From Solobacterium sp. (GTDB lineage: Bacteria > Bacillota_I > Bacilli_A > Erysipelotrichales > Erysipelotrichaceae): DNA of 64,000 nt. The stretch's first letter is position 1. Each line of letters opens with the position of its first letter. The stretch spans positions 23,033 to 87,032 of the forward strand of contig JAFRJJ010000069.1 of NCBI GenBank assembly GCA_017432325.1, read 5' to 3'. Made by a program: the position numbers and the translations under genes. This document shows, piece after piece, positions 25,721 to 34,306 of this stretch. Below the pieces are notes generated by a model. The model ran no database searches. It had not been told where the DNA came from and was given only the letters and a program-made list of their open reading frames with translations.

Positions 25721-27185
25721 CCGGCACGGAATCGTTTATACGATCTGGAAATACTTTGTTGCGTTCGCTGTGGGCATTCTGCTGATGCTCGGTTTCATGC
25801 AGATCCTGCTGATCAAACCGTATTACCGGAACAACAAGATCGTTACGGTATCACGCGTTACGGATCTGATCAAGGAATATATCCTGGAAAACAGCAGTTC
25901 GGCGGATGACCTGACGAGAGCCTTCCAGCTGACAGTCGACAACAATGTATGCGTCTGCATCTACAATGATGCGGGCAGACGGATCTATGACGCGGACTCG
26001 CTCGGGTCCGGATGTGTTTTTCATGTGGCCAATAAGGTGGAAGGAGCCGGCGGTATCAACCTGACGGACGGCAAGGTCCTGAAACAGGCTGTCCAGGACA
26101 ACAACGGTGAATGGAGCCTGAATGTCGTCAATGCGAGAACACAGCAGGAAATGATCGTTTATGGAAGACAGTACCGGTTCAATCTGGGAAGCTATTATGT
26201 ATTCGTCAATTCTCCGCTGGAACCGGTCGATTCGATCATTTCGTTTTTCTCCAGGCAGTATCTGCTTTACGGACTGATCGTAGTCCTGGCCGCTTCGCTG
26301 ATCTCGCTTTATTTTTCCAGAAGGGTGACCATGCCGATCGTCAGGATGAATTCCGAAGCGCTCAAGCTCGCGCACGCGGACTATTCCGCAAGTTTTGAGG
26401 GCGGCGGGTTCACCGAGACGAAGGAGCTTGCCGATACGCTGAACAACGCGAACACGAAACTTTCCAGGATCGATGAACTGCGGAAAGACCTGATCGCGAA
26501 TGTATCGCACGATATCAAGACACCGCTGACCTCGATCAAGGCATATGCGGAGATGATCAAGGATATTTCCGGCAACAACCCGGAAAAACGTGAACAGCAT
26601 CTCAATGTCATCATTGATGAAGCTGATTATCTCGACCATCTTGTTTCGGATATGAATGAACTCTCCAAGATGCAGTCCGGCAACTACGTGCTGAAGCGCA
26701 GGAACTTTGACCTGGCGGACAAGATCCGCGAGATCATTTACCTGCACGACGTCATGATCCAGGAAGGGGATCTCACGGTAACGGCGGATCTGCCGGAAAC
26801 ACTGACGGTCTATGCAGACGAGGTCAAGATCGGACAGGTGATCTCCAATTTCCTTTCAAACGCGATCAAACATACCCCGGCAGGCAGAAGCATCCATATC
26901 AGGGCATACCTGAAGGGGGATGAGGAAACGGTCCGCATGGAGATCAAGGATGAAGGAGAGGGGATCAAAAAGGAAGACCTTCCGAATATCTGGGACAGAT
27001 ATCAGAAGTCCAGCCGTTCCTTCTCCCGCAGCATGACCAATACGGGTCTCGGCCTGTCGATCGTCAAGGCGATCCTGGATACGCACGGGGCAGCGTACGG
27101 CGTTGAAAGTGAAGAAGGCTGCGGTTCGATGTTCTGGTTTGAACTGAGCAATCCGACGGTAGTGGAGGACGCTGATGAAGACTGA
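25710..27185 (+). CDS. Sensor histidine kinase
   Basis: Membrane sensor kinase of 491 residues, partner of the preceding regulator. TM1 is near 10-32 and TM2 near 185-207, with an extracytoplasmic sensor domain of about 150 residues between them. A HAMP-like linker, H-box V-S-H-D-I-K-T-P-L-T-S (His near 265), N-box N-F-L-S-N-A-I-K-H-T, D-E-G-E-G-I and G-L-G-L-S-I-V-K follow. The likely start is TTG at 25710, inside the end of the regulator gene. The stimulus is not evident. The next gene starts 11 bases before its end. Confidence 0.93.
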   Translation: MRIDRHGIVYTIWKYFVAFAVGILLMLGFMQILLIKPYYRNNKIVTVSRVTDLIKEYILENSSSADDLTRAFQLTVDNNVCVCIYNDAGRRIYDADSLGSGCVFHVANKVEGAGGINLTDGKVLKQAVQDNNGEWSLNVVNARTQQEMIVYGRQYRFNLGSYYVFVNSPLEPVDSIISFFSRQYLLYGLIVVLAASLISLYFSRRVTMPIVRMNSEALKLAHADYSASFEGGGFTETKELADTLNNANTKLSRIDELRKDLIANVSHDIKTPLTSIKAYAEMIKDISGNNPEKREQHLNVIIDEADYLDHLVSDMNELSKMQSGNYVLKRRNFDLADKIREIIYLHDVMIQEGDLTVTADLPETLTVYADEVKIGQVISNFLSNAIKHTPAGRSIHIRAYLKGDEETVRMEIKDEGEGIKKEDLPNIWDRYQKSSRSFSRSMTNTGLGLSIVKAILDTHGAAYGVESEEGCGSMFWFELSNPTVVEDADED

Positions 27186-27831
27186 TTATCTGCCGGGTAC
27201 GGAATTTACGCTGGTCCAGCAGGAGGATATGTATCATTTCAATTCCGATACGGTAACGCTCGGCCGGTTTATGAAAGCAAAACGGAAAGACAGTGTTCTG
27301 GATATCGGATGCGCGTCCGGAGCACTTTTGCTGTATGCGTCACTGCATCATCCCCGCCGGATCACCGGGATCGACCTGTTTGAGGAGGTGCTGGAACAGG
27401 CACGCCTGAATCTAGACCGCAACCATGTCCAGGCAGATCTTGTTTGTTCCAGGGTGCAGGATTACCGCCCGGCAGAGCAGTTTGATGTGATCGTCTGCAA
27501 TCCCCCGTACTTTGATACGGAAAACGAAGAACTGATCAGTACGAACCCGTATCTTGCCTGTGCCAGGCATGAAGCGAACCTGACGATGGACGAGCTGTTC
27601 GCAAATGTGCGCAGGCTGCTGAAGACCAACGGACATTTCTACCTTGTGCACAGGGCGTCCAGACTGAATGAACTGTATCAGACTTCAACCGCATACGGTC
27701 TGCAGGCAGTTGAACTGATCCCCGTATACAAAAACAGAACATCCGGTGCATCGGGTGTTCTGCTGGAATACTGTTTCGGCAAAAAAAGACAGCTGCGCAT
27801 CGGGCAGCCTGTCTTTCTCAATGATATGTGA
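27175..27831 (+). CDS. trmN6: tRNA1(Val) (adenine-37-N6)-methyltransferase family protein
   Basis: SAM-dependent methyltransferase of 218 residues in the YfiC/YabB group. It begins with the diagnostic D-M-Y-H-F-N-S-D-T-V-T-L-G-R-F, then the SAM site L-D-I-G-C-A-S-G-A-L-L-L and the adenine-N6 motif C-N-P-P-Y-F (near 102-107). The start overlaps the kinase gene end, so it is the last gene of the dnaE-regulator-kinase transcript. A terminator hairpin for the convergent phosphatase genes lies inside its last 50 bases. Confidence 0.9.
   Translation: MKTDYLPGTEFTLVQQEDMYHFNSDTVTLGRFMKAKRKDSVLDIGCASGALLLYASLHHPRRITGIDLFEEVLEQARLNLDRNHVQADLVCSRVQDYRPAEQFDVIVCNPPYFDTENEELISTNPYLACARHEANLTMDELFANVRRLLKTNGHFYLVHRASRLNELYQTSTAYGLQAVELIPVYKNRTSGASGVLLEYCFGKKRQLRIGQPVFLNDM
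27781..27816 (-). terminator. Terminator of phosphatase genes, inside trmN6 coding region
   Basis: AAAGACA-GCTGC ... GCAGC-C-TGTCTTT (27785-27816). Read on the minus strand the hairpin is followed by seven T (27787-27781), a strong terminator for the convergent operon. Confidence 0.8.
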
Positions 27832-28584
27832 TCAAGGGTCCAGGAGTCTGGACTTTACTTTTAATATGTCCTGTTCGCTGACGCCGCAGTCATAGAGGTA
27901 GGGCAGGACGCCGGCATATTTGTTTTCGATGAATTCATAGCACTGCATGATCGTATCCGGTCTTGAGAACAGGAATTCAGCGCTGTCTTCGTCGCTTGGG
28001 TCCGTCAGGTGTGACGCGTAGAAGATATTGCCTCTGCGGAGGTTGGAATAACTCTGCTCATAATTGCTCATGCAGTCTTCTTTATCCGCACCTGCCAGGT
28101 ACATCAGCAGCATCGCCAGCACGCCTGTCCTGTCCTTGCCGGCATGGCAGTGGAAGAGGATGCATCCTTCCGGAGCCTGCGCGATGTAATTGAAGATGTC
28201 CCGTACGGCATCGGTCTGTTCGATCATTTCCCTGACATACAGCTTGGCAATGGACAATGTCAGCCTCTGATAGGCAAGGTTGTCCGTATCCACAGGCTGA
28301 CTGCCGGCAAAGGGGATCACGCGGTAGTCGATGCCTTCCACACCCTCAAGCCTGTCGGGCGAAACGCTGATCTCGGCACGCGAGCGCAGATCGATGTCCG
28401 CGACCACCCCGTATCCTTTGAGAAACGCGATATCGTTGTCAGTCAGCCTTGAGGTATTGCTGGCACGAATAAAACGGTGGTACTGTATGATCCTTTCATG
28501 ATCGCCGGGATAACCGCCGATCTCCCTGAAATTGTTTCCGTTCTCAAGCGGAAGTCTTGTCCAGTTCAATGTAAAGTCATACAT
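27832..28584 (-). CDS. Tyrosine/dual-specificity protein phosphatase family (PF13350-like)
   Basis: Cys-based phosphatase of 250 residues with the signature H-C-H-A-G-K-D-R-T-G (near 131-140). The N-terminus N-F-R-E-I-G-G-Y and the D-L-R-S-R-A-E segment are typical of the bacterial tyrosine phosphatase group that also acts on phosphoinositides. Start chosen at ATG 28584, 5 bases after GGTGG; a GTG at 28593 overlaps that RBS. It lies about 16 bases downstream of the metallophosphatase gene in the same operon. Substrate unknown. Confidence 0.88.
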   Translation of the reverse strand: MYDFTLNWTRLPLENGNNFREIGGYPGDHERIIQYHRFIRASNTSRLTDNDIAFLKGYGVVADIDLRSRAEISVSPDRLEGVEGIDYRVIPFAGSQPVDTDNLAYQRLTLSIAKLYVREMIEQTDAVRDIFNYIAQAPEGCILFHCHAGKDRTGVLAMLLMYLAGADKEDCMSNYEQSYSNLRRGNIFYASHLTDPSDEDSAEFLFSRPDTIMQCYEFIENKYAGVLPYLYDCGVSEQDILKVKSRLLDP

Positions 28585-28600
28585 AGTATCCACCGTTTAT

Positions 28601-29344
28601 TTATTCATATTCATCCGGGAACATGAACGGTTTGTGAGGATAGGAGGAAGGTACATAAAACTCCTGCATGTCATCAAGTCTCAGACAGCCGAGGTTCCTT
28701 CCGTAAACACATCCGCAGTCGATGTGGATGATCTTATCCCTGACGCAGATCTTTCCGTCATACGGCCTGCCATAGAAGAATGTAGGGGTATGACCGACGA
28801 TCATGATGCAGTCATTGAACGGGTTGTCATCGATTTCGACATAAGCCCAGATCATCTCCGTCTTATCCGCATCCTTGACACGGAAATTCTTCTTATGATC
28901 CATGAAGAATCCCGCGTGCACAAGCAGATACTGCTTTCCATTGTATTTCAGATAGTGATAATATGGCGCCTTTTTCCAGTAGTTCAGAATATCCATACAC
29001 TTGGTATAGCTCAGCGCAAGGAACTGCTCGATCGTATTATCACCGGAGTTGCTTTTGCGCCAAAGGATATAGTCTTCACGCTGGTCGCATCTGTCATAAA
29101 GACCTTTTTTCATGATGATGAGTTCACGTGAAAACTTCTTCAGCCATTCATCATGATTGCCGATGATACAGTGAACATTTTTCATTGATATGATCTGCAG
29201 CAGCAGTTCCATGGAATGCGTTCCGCGGTCACAGATATCACCAACGATCCAGAGGGTATCGGACGGCGAAAAACTGATCTTTTCGAGCATCTGATCGAAT
29301 TCGGCTTTGCATCCATGCAGGTCACTCATTACATATGTTGCCAT
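28601..29344 (-). CDS. Serine/threonine-type metallophosphatase (PPP/PrpA-like)
   Basis: Binuclear metal phosphoesterase of 247 residues. All PPP motifs are present: S-D-L-H-G-C (7-12), G-D-I-C-D-R-G near 35-41, G-N-H-D-E near 62-66, and later V-G-H-T-P and H-I-D-C-G-C. Bacterial relatives are protein phosphatases or Ap4A hydrolase-like enzymes. It is first in a two-gene phosphatase operon. GGGAAAAG lies just upstream of the start, and the -10 TATGAT is at 29377-29372. Confidence 0.92.
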   Translation of the reverse strand: MATYVMSDLHGCKAEFDQMLEKISFSPSDTLWIVGDICDRGTHSMELLLQIISMKNVHCIIGNHDEWLKKFSRELIIMKKGLYDRCDQREDYILWRKSNSGDNTIEQFLALSYTKCMDILNYWKKAPYYHYLKYNGKQYLLVHAGFFMDHKKNFRVKDADKTEMIWAYVEIDDNPFNDCIMIVGHTPTFFYGRPYDGKICVRDKIIHIDCGCVYGRNLGCLRLDDMQEFYVPSSYPHKPFMFPDEYE

Positions 29345-29371
29345 GATCTTTTCCCATTATTTTCTGTCCAT

Positions 29372-29380
29372 ATCATAACA
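29372..29380 (-). promoter_or_regulatory. Extended -10 promoter of phosphatase operon
   Basis: Minus strand TGT-TATGAT, about 27 bases before the ATG. Confidence 0.55.
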
Positions 29381-29501
29381 TTTTTTTGACAGAATATAAC
29401 AATCCATGACCGGAATGAAGAGATTTTTTATAGGGATATATGATACATAAAAAAACAGGACTGCCAAGTTCTCATAAAGACAGCGGAAAAACAGAATCCG
29501 G

Positions 29502-29530
29502 TTGACTTGCGTCTTTGTTTCTGCTAGAAT
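29502..29530 (+). promoter_or_regulatory. rplU operon promoter
   Basis: TTGACT (29502-29507), 17-base spacer, extended -10 TGC-TAGAAT (29522-29530). The 29381-29501 stretch upstream holds no gene or element I can name. Confidence 0.85.
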
Positions 29531-29536
29531 CTCTAT

Positions 29537-29630
29537 GTTATCAGCCCTCCGTGGAGGTCTGTAACCGCTCAGAATAGGATTTTAAGCACAGAAATGTCTC
29601 CTTAATGGCGCGTCTTATGATAAATGTGAC
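29537..29630 (+). promoter_or_regulatory. Putative ribosomal protein L21 leader
   Basis: The leader between promoter and rplU has the position, length and a hairpin (GCCCTCC-GTGGAGGTC region) expected for the Firmicutes L21 leader family, to which autoregulation by L21 is attributed. Assigned from context; no covariance check was possible. Confidence 0.65.
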
Positions 29631-29644
29631 AGGAGGTGCAAAGG

Positions 29645-29956
29645 ATGTACGCAATTATCGAAACAGGCGGAAAGCAGCTGAAGGTTGAAGAAGGTCAGTC
29701 CATCTTCGTTGAAAAACTGGAAGTCAATCCCGGTGATGAAGTGGTATTCGACAAGGTCAACCTGGTAGCAGGCGCTGCTACAAAGATTGGCACACCGTAT
29801 GTAGACGGTGCGAAGGTAACCTGCAAAGTTGAAAAGCAGGGCAAAGAAAAGAAGATCATCATCTTCAAGTACAAGCAGAAGAAGGGTTCCACCCGTCGTA
29901 AGCAGGGTCATCGTCAGCCGTATACAAAGCTGACAGTTGTCTCCATCGAGGGATAA
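29645..29956 (+). CDS. rplU: 50S ribosomal protein L21
   Basis: Structural protein of the 50S subunit, 103 residues. It begins [11 protein letters not shown] and ends with the conserved [12 protein letters not shown]. The correct start is the ATG at 29645 with AGGAGGTG 6 bases upstream; a GTG at 29636 belongs to the RBS itself. First gene of the rplU-prp-rpmA operon. Confidence 0.98.
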   Translation: MYAIIETGGKQLKVEEGQSIFVEKLEVNPGDEVVFDKVNLVAGAATKIGTPYVDGAKVTCKVEKQGKEKKIIIFKYKQKKGSTRRKQGHRQPYTKLTVVSIEG

Positions 29957-29957
29957 C

Positions 29958-30269
29958 ATGATCCAGATCAGCGTTTATACCCACGATGGAATGATCCGGG
30001 AGCTCCGGGTCAGCGGACACAGCGGATCTGCTGAAAAAGGAAAAGATCTGATCTGTGCCGGTGTAAGCGCAATTACATTCGGACTCTGCAATGCCCTGGA
30101 TATCCTGACAGACGTGCAGGACATTGAAGTGAACGGAAACAGGATCGTCATCAGAACAGATGACACGTCAGAGAAGGTACAGACGATCCTTCAGGCAGGC
30201 GTGATTCAGCTGGAGACGATTCAGGAAACAGCTGAACAATTTATTCAAATGAAAAAAACGGAGGTGTAA
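29958..30269 (+). CDS. prp: Ribosomal-processing cysteine protease Prp
   Basis: Removes the N-terminal extension of ribosomal protein L27 in Firmicutes and relatives. The 103-residue product has V-S-G-H-S-G-S-A (catalytic His22) and L-I-C-A-G-V-S-A (catalytic Cys34), matching the S. aureus Prp layout. Its substrate, L27 with the extension ending Q-F-F, is encoded 4 bases downstream. The start is the ATG one base after the rplU stop, with GAGGGA upstream. Confidence 0.95.
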   Translation: MIQISVYTHDGMIRELRVSGHSGSAEKGKDLICAGVSAITFGLCNALDILTDVQDIEVNGNRIVIRTDDTSEKVQTILQAGVIQLETIQETAEQFIQMKKTEV

Positions 30270-30273
30270 TCCC

Positions 30274-30558
30274 ATGAAATTCACACTTGATATTCAGTTC
30301 TTCGCATCCAAGAAGGGTGTATCTTCCACAAAGAACGGCCGTGATTCCGCTGGCCGCAGACTCGGTGCGAAAGTTGCTGATGGTCAGTTCTGCACAGCAG
30401 GTTCCATCATCTACCGTCAGAGAGGCACACGTATCTATCCCGGAAAGAATGTTTCCAAGGGCGGAGATGATACACTGTTCGCTCTGTGCGATGGTGTTGT
30501 TAAGTATGAGCGTCTGGGCAGAGACAAGAAACAGGTTTCTGTTTACCCTGAAGCTTAA
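30274..30558 (+). CDS. rpmA: 50S ribosomal protein L27 with cleavable N-terminal extension
   Basis: Ribosomal protein of 94 residues lying near the peptidyl transferase centre. The N-terminus [10 protein letters not shown] precedes A-S-K-K-G-V-S-S, so Prp should cleave after the second Phe to expose the mature end. ACGGAGGTG upstream gives a strong RBS. A terminator follows the gene. Confidence 0.98.
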   Translation: MKFTLDIQFFASKKGVSSTKNGRDSAGRRLGAKVADGQFCTAGSIIYRQRGTRIYPGKNVSKGGDDTLFALCDGVVKYERLGRDKKQVSVYPEA

Positions 30559-30577
30559 GGAAAATACTGACTGACAC

Positions 30578-30606
30578 AGCTCCTGATCATGATCGGGAGC
30601 TTTTTT
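30578..30606 (+). terminator. rplU-prp-rpmA terminator
   Basis: AGCTCCTGATC / GATCGGGAGCT stem followed by six T. Confidence 0.93.
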
Positions 30607-30624
30607 CGGAAAAGGAGGACGGAT

Positions 30625-31899
30625 ATGATCGATCTGATTAAAATAAAAGTGAAAGCCGGAGACGGCGGCAAAGGCGCAGTAGCTTTCCGGCATGAAAAAT
30701 ACTATCCCAACGGCGGTCCGTCCGGAGGCGACGGAGGCAGAGGCGGCAATATTTACATCCAGGTGGACACGAATGAGACCACGCTGGTCCGTCTGCGCTT
30801 TACAAAGAATATCAAAGCCGGGAACGGAAGTCCCGGACTGACCAAAAAGATGCACGGCAAGGACGGCGAGGATGTCAACATCAAAGTACCGCTCGGTACG
30901 ATGGTCCGCAATGCGGAAAACGGGGACCTGATGGCAGACCTGACAAAGCCCGGCCAGAAGGTGCTGATCGCGCACGGCGGTAAGGGCGGTCTTGGCAATC
31001 ATCACTTCGCGACAGCCCGTGACAATGCCCCGGAATACGCACAGCCCGGTGAGATCGGTGAAAGCTATGAACTGCAGCTCGAGCTCAGGCTGCTTGCGGA
31101 TGCCGGACTGATCGGTTTCCCGTCTGTCGGAAAATCGACATTCCTGTCGATCGTTACGGCAGCCCGTCCCGAGATCGCAGCTTATCCCTTCACGACTTTG
31201 GAGCCCAACATCGGCGTTGTCACACTGCCCGATGAAAGAAGCTTTGTCCTGGCAGATATGCCCGGCCTGATCGAAGGCGCGTCGGAAGGCAAGGGACTGG
31301 GACATGAATTCCTGCGTCATATCAGACGCTGCCGTGTTCTGATCCATGTCATTGACATGAGCGGCGAAGAGCGTGACCCTGTGGAGGATTACAGGATCAT
31401 CAATGAAGAACTTGCAGGCTATGATCTCGAACTGGAAGCCAAACCGCAGATCGTTGTCGCAAACAAGATGGACAGCGAGCTGGCTCCCGAATTCCTGGAA
31501 CTGTTCAAACAGGCTTATCCTGACCTGAAAGTCTATGAGACGAGCACCCTGGAACATAAGGGACTGGATGCCGTCCTGTATGCCGCAATGGACTGCATTG
31601 AAGAAGCCAGAAAGAATGCTGAAGAGAATACGGAAGAATCCGAGGAGATCGTCGTTTACCGTTATGAACCGAAGCGTCCTGACTTTGAGATCGTGAATCT
31701 CGGCAACGGCAGATGGAAGGTCGACAGCAAAAAGGTCGACAGACTTGCCGAGCAGGTCGACTTCGACAAAGAAGATGATACATATCAGTTCGCGCTGACG
31801 CTTCAGAAGATGGGCATCGATGCCGCGCTGTATGAAGCAGGCGCCAGGGATGGTGATACGGTCATCATCGGAACCTATATTATGGACTATACCGAATAA
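30625..31899 (+). CDS. obgE: GTPase ObgE/CgtA
   Basis: Ribosome-associated GTPase involved in 50S assembly and stress control, 424 residues. The Gly-rich Obg fold (1-158; G-D-G-G-K-G, G-G-P-S-G-G-D-G-G-R-G-G), the G domain with G-F-P-S-V-G-K-S-T near 164, and a C-terminal OCT domain (from near 350) are present in order. Start fixed by AAAGGAGG 5 bases before the ATG. It follows the rpmA terminator, so promoter activity or read-through must supply it; ruvA starts 17 bases after its stop. Confidence 0.97.
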   Translation: MIDLIKIKVKAGDGGKGAVAFRHEKYYPNGGPSGGDGGRGGNIYIQVDTNETTLVRLRFTKNIKAGNGSPGLTKKMHGKDGEDVNIKVPLGTMVRNAENGDLMADLTKPGQKVLIAHGGKGGLGNHHFATARDNAPEYAQPGEIGESYELQLELRLLADAGLIGFPSVGKSTFLSIVTAARPEIAAYPFTTLEPNIGVVTLPDERSFVLADMPGLIEGASEGKGLGHEFLRHIRRCRVLIHVIDMSGEERDPVEDYRIINEELAGYDLELEAKPQIVVANKMDSELAPEFLELFKQAYPDLKVYETSTLEHKGLDAVLYAAMDCIEEARKNAEENTEESEEIVVYRYEPKRPDFEIVNLGNGRWKVDSKKVDRLAEQVDFDKEDDTYQFALTLQKMGIDAALYEAGARDGDTVIIGTYIMDYTE

Positions 31900-31916
31900 C
31901 GGACTGGAGGTCTGAA

Positions 31917-32501
31917 ATGATCGCATTTATTGAAGGCAGGGTCGCCGCATACGGTGCTGACTGGGTCGTTGTAAACAACCAGGGGATCGGCTGGAAGATC
32001 GCGTATCCGCACACGGATGAGATCTCGCTGAACCAGGAGGTCAGGATCTATACATATATGCATATCACGGAGAATGATGTCGCGCTGTACGGATTCCGCT
32101 CCCAGGAAGAACAGGACCTGTTCATCCGCCTGATCGGAGTCAAAGGACTCGGACCCAAGACAGCTCTGAACATGCTGACAAGATCCAGCATGGACAATAT
32201 TATAGCTGCTGTAGAACAGGGCAATGTCGCTGCGCTCAAGGCGCTTCCGGGTGTCGGAGCCAAGACAGCCAGCCAGATCGTTCTTGATCTGAAGGGCAAG
32301 CTTGTCCAGGTTCCCGTCAAACAGGGCACGGCTGCGCAGCCCGCTTATTCAAATGAGATCATGGATGCTGTAGAAGCTCTGAAGAGCCTGGGCTGGAAGC
32401 CTGCAGAGGCAAACAGTGCTGCAAAGGTCATGAGCGAACATCCCGGACTGACTGTCAATGAGTATCTGAGGATCGGCATGCAGTACCTTTCGAAACAGTA
32501 G
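31917..32501 (+). CDS. ruvA: Holliday junction branch migration protein RuvA
   Basis: Binds four-way junctions and loads RuvB, 194 residues. OB-fold N-terminus (M-I-A-F-I-E-G-R-V), two helix-hairpin-helix motifs (L-I-G-V-K-G-L-G-P-K-T-A and L-K-A-L-P-G-V-G-A-K-T-A) and the small C-terminal domain that contacts RuvB are visible. RBS CTGGAGG precedes the start. ruvB follows after 15 bases; ruvC is absent here, as usual in Firmicutes. Confidence 0.97.
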   Translation: MIAFIEGRVAAYGADWVVVNNQGIGWKIAYPHTDEISLNQEVRIYTYMHITENDVALYGFRSQEEQDLFIRLIGVKGLGPKTALNMLTRSSMDNIIAAVEQGNVAALKALPGVGAKTASQIVLDLKGKLVQVPVKQGTAAQPAYSNEIMDAVEALKSLGWKPAEANSAAKVMSEHPGLTVNEYLRIGMQYLSKQ

Positions 32502-32516
32502 CTTGGAGGCTGAACT

Positions 32517-33533
32517 ATGAGTGATAAAGAACGTTTGCTGACAGGAGAACTGGCTCCCGGCGAAGATGAAGAACAGCTCCGTCCCCAGCGTCTGGATGAA
32601 TATGTCGGACAGGACAAGCTGAAAGAAAACCTGAAGATCTTCATCCAGGCTGCTTTGCAGAGGGATGAAGCTCTGGACCATGTACTGCTTTACGGTCCTC
32701 CGGGACTCGGAAAGACGACGCTTTCCTATATCCTGGCCAATGAAATGCACACAAAGGTCAGAACGGTCAGCGGACCGAGCGTTGCCAAGGCGGGTGACCT
32801 GGCTGCTGTCCTTTCCGTGCTTGAGCCGGGTGATGTGCTGTTTATCGATGAGATCCACAGACTTCCCAAAGTCGTTGAAGAAGTGCTGTATCCGGCAATG
32901 GAAGATTTCGTGATCGATGTCATGATCGGAGGCGAAGGATCCGGCGCAAGAAGCGTCAGGCTGGAACTGCCGCCCTTTACCTTGGTCGGTGCAACGACGA
33001 GGGCAGGCGACCTTTCCGCACCGCTGAGGGATCGTTTCGGTATCGTATCCAAGCTGGAATACTACACGAACGAACAGCTGCAGCAGATCGTGCGCAGAAC
33101 GGCACGCGTGCTCGGCGCTCAGATCGACGATGACGCAGTGGTCGAGATCGCCAGACGTTCACGCGGCACACCGCGTATCGCAAACAGACTGCTGAGAAGG
33201 ATCAGAGATTTCGCTCAGGTGCTGAATAACGGCGTTATTTCAAAAGATATTGCTGAAACATCGCTTGACCGTCTGCAGGTAGACTCCCTGGGACTTGATG
33301 AAGTCGACCTGAGATACCTCAGAGGCGTCATTGAACGCTTCAAAGGCGGACCGGTCGGTCTGGAAGCACTTGCGAATTCCATCAGTGAAGAAACAACGAC
33401 ACTGGAGGATGTTTATGAGCCTTACCTGATCCAGATCGGATTCATCAACCGGACGAGCAGGGGACGTGTCGCGACCGAAAAGGCGTACCGGCATCTGGGC
33501 ATCACCCAGCATCACCAGAATTCGCTGTTCTAA
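32517..33533 (+). CDS. ruvB: Holliday junction helicase RuvB
   Basis: Hexameric AAA+ motor for branch migration, 338 residues. Walker [10 protein letters not shown] (near 60), Walker B L-F-I-D-E-I-H-R, sensor region [18 protein letters not shown] and a C-terminal winged helix (R-T-S-R-G-R-V-A-T). RBS TTGGAGG precedes the start. Ends the obgE-ruvA-ruvB unit. Confidence 0.98.
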   Translation: MSDKERLLTGELAPGEDEEQLRPQRLDEYVGQDKLKENLKIFIQAALQRDEALDHVLLYGPPGLGKTTLSYILANEMHTKVRTVSGPSVAKAGDLAAVLSVLEPGDVLFIDEIHRLPKVVEEVLYPAMEDFVIDVMIGGEGSGARSVRLELPPFTLVGATTRAGDLSAPLRDRFGIVSKLEYYTNEQLQQIVRRTARVLGAQIDDDAVVEIARRSRGTPRIANRLLRRIRDFAQVLNNGVISKDIAETSLDRLQVDSLGLDEVDLRYLRGVIERFKGGPVGLEALANSISEETTTLEDVYEPYLIQIGFINRTSRGRVATEKAYRHLGITQHHQNSLF

Positions 33534-33545
33534 AGAGAAAAAAAC

Positions 33546-33593
33546 ATGCTTCCTGTACATGATTTGTTCATCATCATATCAGGAAGCATTTTT
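33546..33593. terminator. Bidirectional terminator after ruvB
   Basis: ATGCTTCCTG / CAGGAAGCAT with a long loop, flanked by A-rich and T-rich runs; serves ruvB and the convergent SRAP gene. Confidence 0.8.
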
Positions 33594-33620
33594 AGTATCT
33601 TTTTAGAGATCGTTTCCTGC

Positions 33621-34184
33621 TTACACAGGTCTGATCAGACGTTCATGCAGGGAATATGTGAGAGCCGTCCGGTAGTCACCGTTCCTGCACCAGAATGCGC
33701 AGTGTTCCTTATCGAACATGACAGGCTGTCTGTCATGGATCTCTGCCTGTGCCAGTACGGCATCCTCTGTCAGGATCACCATGCGCAGACCGTCATCAAA
33801 TTTCTTGTACAGCGCAGCCAGGTAGACGGGTGTTTCGGAAGCGGTAAAATAGAATTTCCTGCGCGGATCTTTCGACCATTCATAATAGCCGGAGGCACCG
33901 ATCAGGCAGCGGGAGGAACCGGCAAAGAAACGGCTGTGCTGGGCAGTCTCGCTTCTTGCGTTGATGATGAGTTTCCCATCTGTTCCCGGGTAGCCCCAGA
34001 TCATCGGCGTCAGTACGCCTTTGCCGGAAGGATCTGCTGTGATCGCCAGCAATGATTCCGACGGGTGCACTTCAAACAGGGACAGCTTTGAAAATGCCGC
34101 TTCATCCATCTGTGACCTGGCTGAAGCGATCCAGCTTTCTACTGTCTGATTCTCACCGTCAAAGTAAAGATACCGTCCGCACAT
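33621..34184 (-). CDS. SRAP-domain DNA abasic-site crosslinking protein (HMCES/YedK family)
   Basis: Forms a protective covalent link with abasic sites in single-stranded DNA through its N-terminal cysteine. The 187-residue product begins M-C-G-R-Y, so Cys2 becomes the catalytic N-terminus. N-A-R-S-E-T, G-Y-Y-E-W (catalytic Glu) and later conserved segments are present, although the protein is shorter than most YedK proteins. Start set at 34184 because Cys must be residue 2; an ATG two codons upstream would bury it. The start lies six bases after TACAAT, so it is probably leaderless. Converges on ruvAB, also DNA repair. Confidence 0.92.
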   Translation of the reverse strand: MCGRYLYFDGENQTVESWIASARSQMDEAAFSKLSLFEVHPSESLLAITADPSGKGVLTPMIWGYPGTDGKLIINARSETAQHSRFFAGSSRCLIGASGYYEWSKDPRRKFYFTASETPVYLAALYKKFDDGLRMVILTEDAVLAQAEIHDRQPVMFDKEHCAFWCRNGDYRTALTYSLHERLIRPV

Positions 34185-34199
34185 GACCATATTGTAGCA
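34182..34199 (-). promoter_or_regulatory. Leaderless extended -10 promoter of SRAP gene
   Basis: Minus strand TGC-TACAAT (34199-34191), six bases (ATGGTC), then the ATG whose second codon is the essential Cys. No RBS. Confidence 0.65.
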
Positions 34200-34306
34200 G
34201 AAGTGAATGATGAACGTACGATGGATACAGTATGTTCATACAGGTTTCATTTCAATACAAAGATAGAAAAGAATTGTTTATGATGAAGATGGAGGAATCA
34301 CAGTGT

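Noticed and set aside
28582..28593. Leaderless start for the 27832-28584 phosphatase (TACTAT before ATG)
   Set aside because: The box is only two bases from the ATG and the gene lies within an operon with a GGTGG RBS.
30241..31926. 561-codon minus-strand frame opposite rpmA/obgE
   Set aside because: Antisense of two conserved genes; composition rich in Cys, Phe, Asp and Ile, unlike real proteins of this window.
34277..34290. 14-base identity (TTTATGATGAAGAT) shared with 8385-8398
   Set aside because: Both are -10 regions plus start-like sequence; too short to claim a repeat. At 34277 an RBS follows, so it was not counted as leaderless.
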